64,000 nt of DNA from an uncultured Bacilli bacterium (GTDB taxonomy: Bacteria > Bacillota_I > Bacilli_A > RF39 > UBA660), in assembly GCA_934101225.1 (NCBI GenBank), contig CAKOQK010000004.1:11837-75836 (forward strand), read 5' to 3'. A program made the position numbers and the translations under genes. Of this stretch, positions 6,445 through 15,434 are shown in pieces. Positions within the stretch are counted from its first letter, which is position 1, and each line of letters opens with the position of its first letter. The notes under the pieces are model-generated. The model had not been told where the DNA came from, did not search any database, and saw nothing but the letters and a program-made list of their open reading frames with translations.

Positions 6445-7884
6445 ATGTATTTAACTAAAAAAATAAAAATATTAATGGATGAATTTGATAATGACGTTAA
6501 ACTGCCTAAAAAATTTAATTCATATGTGGAAAAAATCAAAGTTTCCCACAAATTGATAATTAAAAGTAAAAATGGATATCATTGTGATTATTGTAATTCA
6601 AATTTTCAAAAGAAAAGAATAACTAAAAAATTATACGGCGAAAAATTGATACAATGTCCTATTTGTAAGCAAACATTAATTGTTAAATCAAATAGAATTA
6701 AAAATTATATTCAAAAAGATAATTTTTGTATCATAGAACGTTTTAAAGGATATTATATTTTTAGACTATTTCAAGTTGAAACAACATATCGAAACGGAAA
6801 TTATAGTAGCCATATTTGCGAATTTGGAAGAAAATTGTTTGATGATAATTTTGGTTATATTTATGAAATTTATAATGATAATATAAGTTCTACCATATCA
6901 GGTAAATATGTTAATCATAGAGAATTTTTGAATTTTAATTGGAAACGAAATGGAAGTTATTATCATACACTAGGAGATGTTTATAAATTATATCCATACA
7001 ATTTAAAGAAACTTTTTAAAGGTACTAAATGGCAATATTCACAAATATGGGATTTTGCAAAACATATTACTTATTTTGATATATCAAATTTTATGTATTC
7101 GTATTCAAACTCAATTGAATATTTAATCAAAAATAGATTATATATTTTAACTAATGATTTACTTGAAAATACATCACGTGGTTATATTCTAAAACTAGAT
7201 TATAAATATATAAAACAAAATTTACTATTTATTAGAAAATATAATTTAAAAATAGATGAAATAACTATTATGCAATATTTTAATATTTTTGATATTAAGT
7301 TAATTCGAAAATATAGTGAATATGCAGATAATTTAGATGATATTTTACATGAATTAAATATAAAACTTGAATTAGTAGATAAATATGTTAAGGATGCACA
7401 AGATGGATTTTGTGAATACATAGATTATCTTCAAATATGCAAATTACTTGAATACGATATGAAAGATAAAAAAATATTATATCCAAGTAATGCAGTCGAT
7501 TCACATGACAAAGTTCTAAAGATTTACGATAATATAAAAGATAAGACATATCAAAAAGCGATAAAAAAGAGATATGCAATAATTAAAAAATATGCTTATA
7601 AAGATAAAAAATATATAGTTTATCCAGTGAAATCACAAAAAGAACTTATAAATGAAAGTAAACAACAAAATAATTGTGTTAAAACATATGCAGAAAGAAT
7701 CGCAAAAGGTGAATGTGATATATATTTTATGAGATTAACATCTAATGTAAATACATCACTGGTTACTATTGAGGTTAAAAATAATAAAGTCGTTCAAAAA
7801 AGAACAAAAAATAATTGTGATACAACATTAGAACAAAATAAATTTATAGAAAAATGGGAAAGGAAAATATTAAATAATGGATGA
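6445..7884 (+). CDS. PcfJ-domain protein
   Basis: This 479-residue protein carries near its N-terminus two CxxC pairs (CDYC and CPIC, about residues 47-75) that form a likely zinc ribbon. Its C-terminal region matches PcfJ: YPVKSQKELINESKQQNNCV, then IYFMRLTSNVNTSLVTIEV and a VVQKRTKNN motif. PcfJ and PcfK were named from the conjugative plasmid pCF10 and recur as a neighbouring pair in phages and mobile elements; their biochemical role is not established. The ATG lies one base after the PcfK-like stop with no obvious ribosome site, so translation is probably coupled. It overlaps the next gene by 8 bases. Confidence 0.75.
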   Translation: MYLTKKIKILMDEFDNDVKLPKKFNSYVEKIKVSHKLIIKSKNGYHCDYCNSNFQKKRITKKLYGEKLIQCPICKQTLIVKSNRIKNYIQKDNFCIIERFKGYYIFRLFQVETTYRNGNYSSHICEFGRKLFDDNFGYIYEIYNDNISSTISGKYVNHREFLNFNWKRNGSYYHTLGDVYKLYPYNLKKLFKGTKWQYSQIWDFAKHITYFDISNFMYSYSNSIEYLIKNRLYILTNDLLENTSRGYILKLDYKYIKQNLLFIRKYNLKIDEITIMQYFNIFDIKLIRKYSEYADNLDDILHELNIKLELVDKYVKDAQDGFCEYIDYLQICKLLEYDMKDKKILYPSNAVDSHDKVLKIYDNIKDKTYQKAIKKRYAIIKKYAYKDKKYIVYPVKSQKELINESKQQNNCVKTYAERIAKGECDIYFMRLTSNVNTSLVTIEVKNNKVVQKRTKNNCDTTLEQNKFIEKWERKILNNG

Positions 7885-8389
7885 AAAGGAATTAACAAGA
7901 GTTGTATTAAAAGAATTAGAAACAATGGGAATGCTTAAACGAAAGAATGATGTATTTAAAAATACTGAATCTGTATTATACAATTATAATACGATTAAAG
8001 AAACAATTTCTCAGAGAAGAGATCAGATAAATGACTTAAAAAAATATGGTTTACCAAAGAAATCAAAATCAATAACATCTGTGTCACAAAACACTATTGT
8101 TATTGAAGAAAATGATTTATTAGACTTAACTATTAAAAATATTGAAAAATCTATTATTAAAACAAAGGTAATATTAAACTATATAGATAATATATTAAGT
8201 AAATTTAAATCAGATCCTTATTATGAAATTTTAAGACTTAAATACTTTGATAAAAAAACACATGAAGAAATAGCAGAATATTACAAAAAAGATGTTGCAA
8301 CAGTTAGTAGAAATAAAAATAGATTAATTAATGAAATAAAAGTCTATTTAATGCCAAATGATATTATCACTGATTTATTAGGATATTAA
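7877..8389 (+). CDS. ArpU/RinA-type late transcription regulator, sigma-like
   Basis: This 170-residue protein ends in a sigma-region-4-like helix-turn-helix: DPYYEILRLKYFDKKTHEEI, then AEYYKKDVATVSRNKNRL. The N-terminal two thirds are helical and coiled. Proteins of this layout sit at the end of the early region of Firmicutes siphophages and switch on the packaging and structural operon. Here the gene is followed directly by the late promoter and its phased repeats. It is therefore the best candidate activator, although DNA binding is inferred. The stop is 9 bases before the first TGC repeat. Confidence 0.75.
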   Translation: MDEKELTRVVLKELETMGMLKRKNDVFKNTESVLYNYNTIKETISQRRDQINDLKKYGLPKKSKSITSVSQNTIVIEENDLLDLTIKNIEKSIIKTKVILNYIDNILSKFKSDPYYEILRLKYFDKKTHEEIAEYYKKDVATVSRNKNRLINEIKVYLMPNDIITDLLGY

Positions 8390-8398
8390 ATGTTTCAA

Positions 8399-8454
8399 TG
8401 CAAAAATCGTGCAAAAAGTGTGCTATTTACATATCAGTTTTTAACTAATATAAT
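8399..8454 (+). promoter_or_regulatory. Late-operon promoter with phased TGC repeats
   Basis: TTTACA at 8426-8431 and a perfect TATAAT at 8449-8454 are separated by exactly 17 bases, a near-consensus sigma-A promoter. Just upstream TGC recurs at 8399, 8410 and 8421, a spacing of 11 bases each time; the first two are followed by AAAAA. Repeats one helical turn apart directly abutting the -35 box look like binding sites for an activator on one face of the DNA. The obvious candidate is the ArpU-like protein encoded immediately upstream. Confidence 0.75.
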
Positions 8455-8474
8455 GAGTATAATGAAATATTTGT

Positions 8475-8505
8475 AAAGTGGTATTCGAGCAATACTGCTT
8501 TTTTT
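8475..8505 (+). terminator. Terminator-like hairpin between late promoter and first late gene
   Basis: AAAGTGGTATT (8475-8485) pairs with AATACTGCTTT (8491-8501) over 11 bp, including two G-U pairs, around a 5-base loop. A T-run to 8505 follows. It has the shape of a rho-independent terminator and lies about 15-45 bases after the expected transcription start. It may end early read-through, or act as an attenuator that must be overcome for late expression. Confidence 0.6.
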
Positions 8506-8520
8506 AGTGAGGTGAAATAT

Positions 8521-8901
8521 TTGTGTAAAGATTGGGTAACTTGTTCAAGGTGTGGCAAGATAGTTGAAAGAGGACATAATTGTCCATACAAAAATAAGAT
8601 GTATCAAAAGAAAGATACTAATGCTAATAAATTCAGAAATACTAAAGCATGGTTAAAGAAGAGTATAGAGATAAGGCAAAGAGATAAATACCTTTGTCAA
8701 GTATGCATTAATAATCTCTATAATACAATCAATTGCTTTAATACTGAGAAGTTAGAAGTACATCATATAACTCCAATTGAAGAAGATTATAATAGAAGAT
8801 TAGACAATGATAATCTTATTACTTTATGTAATAAGCATCATCGAATGGCTGAGTTAGATAAGATTCCAAGAGATGTATTATATAATTTGATAAATAAGTA
8901 A
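8521..8901 (+). CDS. Phage HNH endonuclease
   Basis: This 126-residue protein has an N-terminal CxxC zinc knuckle (CSRCGK) and a second pair in CQVC. The HNH core reads LEVHHITPIEEDYNRRLDND followed by NLITLCNKHH. Small HNH nucleases immediately before the terminase genes are needed, with the terminase, for cos cleavage in HK97-type and related phages. The start is probably the TTG at 8521, six bases after gtgaggtg; a GTG at 8512 is too close to that site. It is the first gene after the late promoter. Confidence 0.85.
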   Translation: MCKDWVTCSRCGKIVERGHNCPYKNKMYQKKDTNANKFRNTKAWLKKSIEIRQRDKYLCQVCINNLYNTINCFNTEKLEVHHITPIEEDYNRRLDNDNLITLCNKHHRMAELDKIPRDVLYNLINK

Positions 8902-8983
8902 TCTATTAAATTTATCTTATTTATGATCTTAAATTTAATTAATTTTATTTAAAATATAACTATATATCTTTAATAAAATTGAG

Positions 8984-9048
8984 TACCCCCCTACAAAAAA
9001 GTTGATTTTTAAATCTTCGCGAGAATACCCACACTAGCCCCACATTCA
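8984..9048. other. Candidate cos / packaging region
   Basis: Between the HNH gene and small terminase lie 235 non-coding bases. Most are extremely AT-rich, but 8984-9048 stands out with tacccccct, cttcgcgaga and taccc..agccccac. C-rich islands at this exact position, between HNH and terS, are where 3'-overhang cos sites lie in HK97-type phages. I cannot define the cleavage points from sequence alone. The rest of the gap shows no other structure apart from the terS ribosome site at 9121. Confidence 0.4.
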
Positions 9049-9136
9049 CACAAATAAAAAAATTACATAGTTTTTTTGGAAAATTCATTCGGTCACGACA
9101 AATATTCATATAAAAATGCAAGGAGTGATTTTATGT

Positions 9137-9490
9137 ATGGGAAAAAAGCAAAATTTTAATCAGCAAGCAAAAGAAATATTAAGAATTGCTGAAAAATACG
9201 GAGTTGAACAAAACTTCTTTTTTATTACAACTTTTAATAGATATTTAATTCAAATAAATATTTTAGATCAATTAGAAAAGAAGATAAAAGAAGAAGGTAC
9301 GTTAGTCACAAAAGAATACGTTAAAGGTAGAGGAAATTTATATACTAATCCTGCAATTACTGAATACAATAAAACTTCTACATCTGCAAATCAAACTGTT
9401 GCAACATTAATTAAAATAATTAAATCAAAAAGCGATGGTGAAGAAGATGAAGCTGAAGATGAACTTTTACAAGCATTAGGAATTAAGTAA
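9137..9490 (+). CDS. Terminase small subunit, P27 family
   Basis: This 117-residue protein starts at 9137, 11 bases after aggag; an in-frame ATG at 9116 lies upstream of that site. It matches the P27-type small terminase pattern: a helical N-terminal part (EILRIAEKYGVEQNFFFITT), QLEKKIKEEGTLVTKEYVKG, then NPAITEYNKTSTSANQTVATL. It should bind DNA at the packaging site and recruit the large subunit encoded by the overlapping next gene. The C-terminus is acidic (DGEEDEAEDELLQAL). Confidence 0.85.
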   Translation: MGKKQNFNQQAKEILRIAEKYGVEQNFFFITTFNRYLIQINILDQLEKKIKEEGTLVTKEYVKGRGNLYTNPAITEYNKTSTSANQTVATLIKIIKSKSDGEEDEAEDELLQALGIK

Positions 9491-11178
9491 TGAATAATAA
9501 AGCATATGAGTATGCTAAAAAAAGTATTCATTTAAAGGAAGTTCCTAAATATGTAAAAAAACAATGTAGAGAGTTCATCAATATAGCAGATGGTAAAAGC
9601 GATAAATATTATTTAGATGAAGAAAAAATAAAACAAATAGAGAACGTTTTAAAATTATTAATAATGCCAAAAGGATTAAAAGCTGGTAAACCATTATATG
9701 ATTGTACATGTGATTATCAATGGCTTTTGTATATTTCAATATTAGCGATTGTTCATAGAGATAATCCAAGTAAGAGAAAATATGAAACAGCAATATTAGA
9801 AATTGCAAGAAAGAATTTTAAAACATATACAATAGCAACATTATTTATTTTGTTATTTTTTTTAGAGCCTAAATTCAGCAAATTTTATTCTGTTGCACCT
9901 GATGGATCTCTATCTCGTGAAGTTAAAACTGCAATTGAAGAGACATTAAAATCAAGTCCTTTAATTTATCTGCATAAAGAAGAGCCTAGATTTAAGATTT
10001 TAAGAGATTATATAACTTTTAAGCTAAAAGAAAGTAAATATTATCCATTAAATTATTCAAGCAGTAGAATGGATGGTAAACTTCCTAATGTTTTTCTTGC
10101 GGATGAGGTTGGTGCATTACCAAACTCTTATGCAATTGAAGCTATGAGGTCAGGTCAATTAAATATCTTGAATAAATTAGGATGTATTATTTCAACTAAA
10201 TATCCTACTATAAATAATCCGTTTGAAGATGAGGTTGCTTATGCTAAAAGAGTTTTAGATGGTCTTGAAGAAGATGAAACAATATTTGCTTTATTATATG
10301 AGCCAGATAATCCAAAAAATTGGACTAATGATGATCTTATATTGAAGCAAAGTAATCCTGTTGCCTTAGAAATACATGAAATATGGGATGACCTATTAAA
10401 GAAAAGAGCGAGAGCAATTGCAATAGAGAGTGCAAGAGAAAATTTCTTAACAAAACATTGCAATATCATTTATCAAGGATCTACTGAATCATATATCGAT
10501 ATAAACGATTTGCAACAATGCAAGGTTAATCATATAGAATGGTCGGGAAGGGATGTTTACTTAGGTGTTGATTTAGCAATGACTAACGATAACTGTGCGG
10601 TCGCAATGGTTGCGGAAGAAGATGGAAAGATATTAGTTGATGCAATAGCATTTATCCCTGAAGGAAGAATTGAAGAAAAAAGTCAATTTGAAAAAATTGA
10701 TTATCGACAATTTATAAATGCTATGAAATGTATAGCATGTGGAAATAAAACAGTTGATTATGGTGTTATCGAAGATTTTGTTTTTCATATAGAAGAAAAA
10801 TATAATGTTCACATAAAAGCACTAGGATATGATAGATTCAATGCTTTAAGTTCAGCTCAAAAATGGGAAAATGGCGATAATGGAAAATATTCAGGAATTA
10901 ATTGTATTCAAATTAGACAGCACTCAGATACATTACATTCACCAACAAAATTAATTTATGAAAAAATTGTTAATCATCAATTTGAATATGAAGAAAATAA
11001 ATTATTAGAAATAAATTTTGCGAATGCAAGAGTTACGTACGATACTAACATGAATAAATATGTTCATAAGAAAAAAAGCAATGGAAAAGTTGATATGGTA
11101 ATGGCTATATTAAATGCTACTTACTTATTACAACAGGATATTATTTTTGAAGATGGATTTATAGTTCAAACTTTTTAA
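9490..11178 (+). CDS. Terminase large subunit
   Basis: This 562-residue packaging motor has an N-terminal ATPase and a C-terminal nuclease. The Walker A region is IARKNFKTYT at about residues 104-112, with Phe where relatives usually have Gly (RKNGK). Walker B is NVFLADEVGA, with Asp205-Glu206. The nuclease begins at VYLGVDLAMTNDN, whose Asp is a predicted metal ligand. Length and order fit the Terminase_1 type that pairs with P27 small subunits. The ATG overlaps the small-subunit stop. It cuts the concatemer and pumps DNA through the portal encoded next. Confidence 0.9.
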   Translation: MNNKAYEYAKKSIHLKEVPKYVKKQCREFINIADGKSDKYYLDEEKIKQIENVLKLLIMPKGLKAGKPLYDCTCDYQWLLYISILAIVHRDNPSKRKYETAILEIARKNFKTYTIATLFILLFFLEPKFSKFYSVAPDGSLSREVKTAIEETLKSSPLIYLHKEEPRFKILRDYITFKLKESKYYPLNYSSSRMDGKLPNVFLADEVGALPNSYAIEAMRSGQLNILNKLGCIISTKYPTINNPFEDEVAYAKRVLDGLEEDETIFALLYEPDNPKNWTNDDLILKQSNPVALEIHEIWDDLLKKRARAIAIESARENFLTKHCNIIYQGSTESYIDINDLQQCKVNHIEWSGRDVYLGVDLAMTNDNCAVAMVAEEDGKILVDAIAFIPEGRIEEKSQFEKIDYRQFINAMKCIACGNKTVDYGVIEDFVFHIEEKYNVHIKALGYDRFNALSSAQKWENGDNGKYSGINCIQIRQHSDTLHSPTKLIYEKIVNHQFEYEENKLLEINFANARVTYDTNMNKYVHKKKSNGKVDMVMAILNATYLLQQDIIFEDGFIVQTF

Positions 11179-11197
11179 TAAGAAAGAAGGTGATATT

Positions 11198-12394
11198 ATG
11201 GGACTATTTGATAGATTTAAAAAAAGAGAAATAAATGATGATAGTTTAGATCCTTTATTAAAAGTAATAATTAATAATAATAAAATTGAGAGACAAGATG
11301 CTTTAGAAATACCTGCTATATCTTCAAATGTTGAATTAATTTGTAATACTTTTGCTATGATCCCTTTTAAACTTTATCAAGAAAGTAATGTTGATGGAAA
11401 AAAAGAAACTAAAGAAGTTGATGATAATAGAGTTAAATTGATAAATGATGATACAACTGATACGTTAGATGGTTTTCAATTTAAAAAAGCAATTTGTGAG
11501 GATTATCTTTTAGGAAAAGGTGGCTATGCATATATTAAGAAAAATAAAAATCAATTTATTGGATTATTTTATGTAGAAAATAATTCTGTATCTATTTTAA
11601 AAAATGCAGATCCAATATTTAAAAACTTTGATATTTCAGTTAATGGTAAATCATATAAGAATTATCAATTTATAAAATTGCTTAGAAATACAAAAGATGG
11701 TGCTTCTGGAATTGGTTTAATCGATGAAATAAATAGAGCACTGAGAACTGCATTTAAAAGAATATGTTATGAATATGATCTGACAATTACAGGTGGCAGT
11801 CGAAAAGGTTTTATTAAGTCTTCAAGACATTTAGGAACAACTGAAATGGAAAAATTAAAAAAAGCTTGGGAAGAATACTATTCAGGTACTGCCAATACGG
11901 TTATTTTAAATGATGGGATGGAGTTCCAAGAAGCAAGTAATAATTCAAATGAAAATCAATTAAATGAAAAAAATATTACTTTTAATGGAGAAATGAAAGA
12001 TTTGTTTCATATCTCAGATAATTACGACAAATTTATAAAAAATGCAATAATGCCAATCGCAACTGCATTTTGTACAGCCTTAAATAGAGATTTCTTACTT
12101 GAAACAGAAAAGAAGTCTTTTTATTTTGCTCCAGATACTAAAGAACTCTATAAAGGAAGTTTAAAAGAAAGGTATGAAGCATATCAAATTGCTATAAAAA
12201 ACGGCTTTAAAACAAGAAATGAAATCAGATTTTTAGAAGATGATGATGCGATTGAAGGTTTAGACATGATTAGTTTGGGATTAGGCGATGTACTTTTAAA
12301 TGCTGAAACAGGCGAAATTTATACTCCTAATACCAATCAACTTATCAAAATGGGCGATCATGCCGAGAAAGGTGGTGTTAAAGATGAAAATTGA
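11198..12394 (+). CDS. Portal protein, HK97 type
   Basis: This 398-residue protein has the typical features of HK97-family portals: an N-terminal ALEIPAISSNVELICNTFAM segment, a wing and stem region around GGYAYIKKNKNQFIGLFY, and a C-terminal MPIATAFCTALNRDFLLE followed by a helix. It forms the ring through which DNA enters the head. Its start follows gaaagaaggtg by 7 bases. Its last 11 bases overlap the protease gene, the usual order in this phage type. Confidence 0.9.
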   Translation: MGLFDRFKKREINDDSLDPLLKVIINNNKIERQDALEIPAISSNVELICNTFAMIPFKLYQESNVDGKKETKEVDDNRVKLINDDTTDTLDGFQFKKAICEDYLLGKGGYAYIKKNKNQFIGLFYVENNSVSILKNADPIFKNFDISVNGKSYKNYQFIKLLRNTKDGASGIGLIDEINRALRTAFKRICYEYDLTITGGSRKGFIKSSRHLGTTEMEKLKKAWEEYYSGTANTVILNDGMEFQEASNNSNENQLNEKNITFNGEMKDLFHISDNYDKFIKNAIMPIATAFCTALNRDFLLETEKKSFYFAPDTKELYKGSLKERYEAYQIAIKNGFKTRNEIRFLEDDDAIEGLDMISLGLGDVLLNAETGEIYTPNTNQLIKMGDHAEKGGVKDEN

Positions 12395-13154
12395 AGTTAG
12401 AGAAGATAGTGTTCTTATTACTGGTTATGTAAATGCTGTTGAAAGATATTCTAAGCCAATTACTGAAGGGTTACATGGTAAGGTTAGAACTTTTATTGAA
12501 AGAATCAAGGCTGGAGTATTTAAAACTGCTTTAAAAAGAAATGATGATGTCAAAGTTTTGTTAAATCACGATAAAACAAGAGAGTTAGCTACTACCAAAG
12601 ATGGTACAGCGAAACTTGAAGAAGACAATATCGGATTAAAAGCAGAAGTAATTATAACAGATGAAGAAGTAGTTGAAAAGGCTAGAAATAATCAGTTAGT
12701 TGGTTGGTCTTTTGGCTTTTATGAAAACAGTGACGAAATGGGAACTGAAGGCGAAAGAGAGACAAGAACAATTACTGATTTAGATTTGATAGAAGTATCT
12801 ATTTTAGATGATTCAAAAAGCCCTGCTTATTATGGCACAAGCATTGAAGCAAGGAGCGAAAGAATTATGGAATATAGACAAACCATTGAGGACATTGAAA
12901 AAGAGGCACAAGAAAAACATGAATCTGTCGAAAAAAATTTAGATGCAGCTTTTGAAGAAAACTCAAAAGAACATTTGAAAATTGAAGCAGAAAAGAAAAA
13001 TGCTGAAATGGAAATATTTGCAGAAATGATTGCTACTAAAGTAGCTGAAAAATTAAAAGGTACTGGGAAAGAAAAGACAATACCTAATCCAGTTGAAGAT
13101 AGAAATGAAAAGATAGATCTTGCTTCATACGAAGAAAGATTATCAAAATTATAG
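12384..13154 (+). CDS. Prohead protease with scaffold-like tail
   Basis: This 256-residue protein starts at 12384, after aaaggtggtg and within the portal gene end. The first 170 residues match HK97-type prohead proteases (peptidase U35/S78 type). A candidate catalytic His62 lies in VLLNHD and Ser109 in LVGWSFGFY, the usual His and Ser contexts. The remaining 85 residues are a charged coiled coil that may act as a scaffold and be removed during maturation. The next gene is the capsid protein it should process. Confidence 0.85.
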   Translation: MKIEVREDSVLITGYVNAVERYSKPITEGLHGKVRTFIERIKAGVFKTALKRNDDVKVLLNHDKTRELATTKDGTAKLEEDNIGLKAEVIITDEEVVEKARNNQLVGWSFGFYENSDEMGTEGERETRTITDLDLIEVSILDDSKSPAYYGTSIEARSERIMEYRQTIEDIEKEAQEKHESVEKNLDAAFEENSKEHLKIEAEKKNAEMEIFAEMIATKVAEKLKGTGKEKTIPNPVEDRNEKIDLASYEERLSKL

Positions 13155-13203
13155 CCTGAACAATTGAATTGTTTAAATAAATGAAAAGAAAGGAAAGATT
13201 AAT

Positions 13204-14391
13204 ATGAATTTAAAGGCTTTAGAAGAAAAAAGAAATGACTTAAAAAGTCAAATGGGAGAAATGCTAGAAACTTCTAAAAAAGAAGAAAGAGCATTAACAA
13301 CTGAGGAAGCATCAAAGTTTGATGAAATGGAAAAAGAAATTAAAAACATTGATGCAACTATTGAAAGAAATGAAAGGATGGAAAGTATGGAACAAAAAGA
13401 AGTTAAAGTAGAAAATACTAGAGAATTAACAGCTGAAGAAAAAAGAATGTACACTTCAGTAGAAGAAAGAGATGATTATAATTCATTTGCTGAATATATT
13501 AGATGTCAAGTAGAAAAAAGAGCTGATGCAAGTAACTTAACTAAAGGCGATAATGGAGCAGTAATTCCTAAAACTGTTGTTAATAAAATTATTGATAAAG
13601 TTGAGGAAATTTCACCTGTTTATAAATTTGCTACACATTATAATATTCCAGGTACTGCTACTATTCCAACGGAAGATGCTAGTGCAGATAGTATAACTGT
13701 TGCTTTTGCTACTGAATTTACTGATTTAACATCACATAGTAATAAATTTGGTACTATTGAATTAACTGGTTATTTATATGGTGCACTAACTAAAATTAGT
13801 AAATCATTATTAAAAAATAGTAATTTTAATTTAACTAATTGGGTTATTGCTAAAATGGCTAAGAAAATTGCAAAATTCCTTGATGGAGTATTATTAAATG
13901 GTGCTACATCTAAAGTTAGTGGTATTGCTGGTTCATACGATAGTACTAATATGAATAAAGCATTAGCAAGTAAATCAGCAGTAACTTCTGATGAACTAAT
14001 TGATGCTCAAGAATTAGTTCCAGATGAATATCAAGCAGATGCAATCTGGATTATGAATAAAAAAACTAGAACTGCTATTAGAAAATTAAAAGATAGTGAT
14101 AATAATTATTTATTAAATAGAGATTTATCATCTAAATGGGGTTATACATTATTAGGTAAAGATGTATATTGTTCTGATAATGTATCTGAATTAGGTGCAG
14201 TTTCTAAAAATGTTATTTTTTATGGTGATTTAAGTGGTCTTGCAGTTAAAGAAAGCGAAACTGCTGAAATTCAAATTTTACAAGAATTATTTGCTGCACA
14301 ACATGCAATTGGAGTTGTTGCTTGGGGCGAAATTGATGCTAAAGTTGAAGATAAACAAAAAATTGCAGTAGTTACAACACCTGCTAGTTAA
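13204..14391 (+). CDS. Major capsid protein, HK97 fold
   Basis: This 395-residue protein has an N-terminal charged coiled coil of about 80-100 residues, the delta domain that serves as scaffold and is normally cut off. The shell domain follows, with GAVIPKTVVNKIIDKVEEIS, YNIPGTATIPTEDAS, and near the end WIMNKKTRTAIRKLKD and YGDLSGLAVKE. These are standard HK97-type capsid landmarks. The DNA uses more repetitive, T-rich codons (act, gct) than the early genes, as expected for a highly expressed late gene. The start follows gaaaggaaag. Confidence 0.9.
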   Translation: MNLKALEEKRNDLKSQMGEMLETSKKEERALTTEEASKFDEMEKEIKNIDATIERNERMESMEQKEVKVENTRELTAEEKRMYTSVEERDDYNSFAEYIRCQVEKRADASNLTKGDNGAVIPKTVVNKIIDKVEEISPVYKFATHYNIPGTATIPTEDASADSITVAFATEFTDLTSHSNKFGTIELTGYLYGALTKISKSLLKNSNFNLTNWVIAKMAKKIAKFLDGVLLNGATSKVSGIAGSYDSTNMNKALASKSAVTSDELIDAQELVPDEYQADAIWIMNKKTRTAIRKLKDSDNNYLLNRDLSSKWGYTLLGKDVYCSDNVSELGAVSKNVIFYGDLSGLAVKESETAEIQILQELFAAQHAIGVVAWGEIDAKVEDKQKIAVVTTPAS

Positions 14392-14407
14392 TAGGAGGTG
14401 TTTTTAA

Positions 14408-14752
14408 ATGCAATATGAAGCAATAGAAGGTTTTTCAGGAATTATTTCAATGTATAAAGGTGAAGTTAGAGAAATTCCTAATGAAGATTTAGCTAAAGAA
14501 TTAGTAAAGGCTGGTTTTATTAAAAAATATAAACCAAACGATGCTAAAGAGTTAAAAATCTTGTTAGACGAAGCAAATTCAACAATAAAAGAGCTTGAAA
14601 AAACTATTGATGAACTAAATACTGAAATTGATTCTTTAAAATCTTCAAAAGAAGATCTAGAAGATTCAAATGTTTCTAATAAAAATTTAGAAAAAAATTC
14701 TAATGAAGATTTAGGAAAAACTTCTGATCAAACTTCTAACAACGATAAATAA
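14408..14752 (+). CDS. Small acidic head-associated protein
   Basis: This 114-residue protein begins with a short globular part (GFSGIISMYKGEVREIPNED, then ELVKAGFIKKYK). It continues as an acidic, Ser/Asn-rich coiled coil to the C-terminus. Its place between capsid and connector genes is where phages of this type often encode a small head or decoration protein, but the family is not certain. The start lies 7 bases after taggaggtg. The final 30 residues look disordered. Confidence 0.65.
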   Translation: MQYEAIEGFSGIISMYKGEVREIPNEDLAKELVKAGFIKKYKPNDAKELKILLDEANSTIKELEKTIDELNTEIDSLKSSKEDLEDSNVSNKNLEKNSNEDLGKTSDQTSNNDK

Positions 14753-14796
14753 ATTAATGATTGTTCAGGCAAACCTCATAGAAATGGAGGAATAAA

Positions 14797-15111
14797 ATGA
14801 AAGTAAGCGATATTACTGCTGAAGACATTGCTAATTATTTGAGATTATCAGAAATTAGTGGTGATGAAGAAAAAGAACTTAAAACTTATCTAACTGTTGC
14901 TAAAAATTATATTTCAAATTATACTGGCTTACCTATAAAAGCTGATGATGAAAAATCAGAATCTCTTGATAGTTATTCTGATTTTATTATTGTAGTTTAT
15001 ATTTTTTGTCAGGATATGTATGACAACAGATGTTTGTATGTTGATAATAAATCAATAAATAGAACAGTACAAACTATTTTGGACATGCATACAAGGAATA
15101 ATATATGTTAA
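14797..15111 (+). CDS. Head-tail connector, gp6-like
   Basis: This 104-residue protein reads like the phage_connect_1/HK97 gp6 adaptor: DITAEDIANYLRLSE, LKTYLTVAKNYISNYTGL, and a C-terminal helical stretch ending in RTVQTILDMHT. It is expected to form the ring beneath the portal. It starts after aaatggagg and overlaps the next gene by 7 bases. Assignment rests on motif resemblance and the invariant gene order. Confidence 0.8.
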   Translation: MKVSDITAEDIANYLRLSEISGDEEKELKTYLTVAKNYISNYTGLPIKADDEKSESLDSYSDFIIVVYIFCQDMYDNRCLYVDNKSINRTVQTILDMHTRNNIC

Positions 15112-15434
15112 TAAATCCTGGAAAATATAATAAAAAAATTACCATATATCAAGTAGTAAAAAAAGAGGACGATGCAGGGTTTAAAGTACCAACAGAAAGC
15201 ATTGTCCTTAATACTTTTGCTAGCGTAAAAACAACGAAAGGCTTTACATTAATCGCAAGTAATACTGATTTTGAAAAGGCTTATACTAATTTTACTATTA
15301 GATATCCTAAAGTAGAAATTACTAGAGATATGTTAATTAAGTACAACGGTAAAGTTTATTCAATAGAATACTTAAATAATATTGATGAAGAAAACATTGA
15401 ATTAGAAATTCAGGCAAAGGTTGTTGTTAAGTAA
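15105..15434 (+). CDS. Head closure protein, SPP1 gp16-like
   Basis: The 109-residue protein has the pattern of head-tail joining proteins: an N-terminal INPGKYNKKITIYQVV, a central strand region with FASVKTTKGF, and TNFTIRYPKVEITRDMLIKY near the C-terminus. Such proteins close the connector after packaging and form the tail docking surface. The start overlaps the previous gene and the stop overlaps the next ATG (TAATG), so these connector genes are translationally linked. Confidence 0.8.
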   Translation: MLINPGKYNKKITIYQVVKKEDDAGFKVPTESIVLNTFASVKTTKGFTLIASNTDFEKAYTNFTIRYPKVEITRDMLIKYNGKVYSIEYLNNIDEENIELEIQAKVVVK

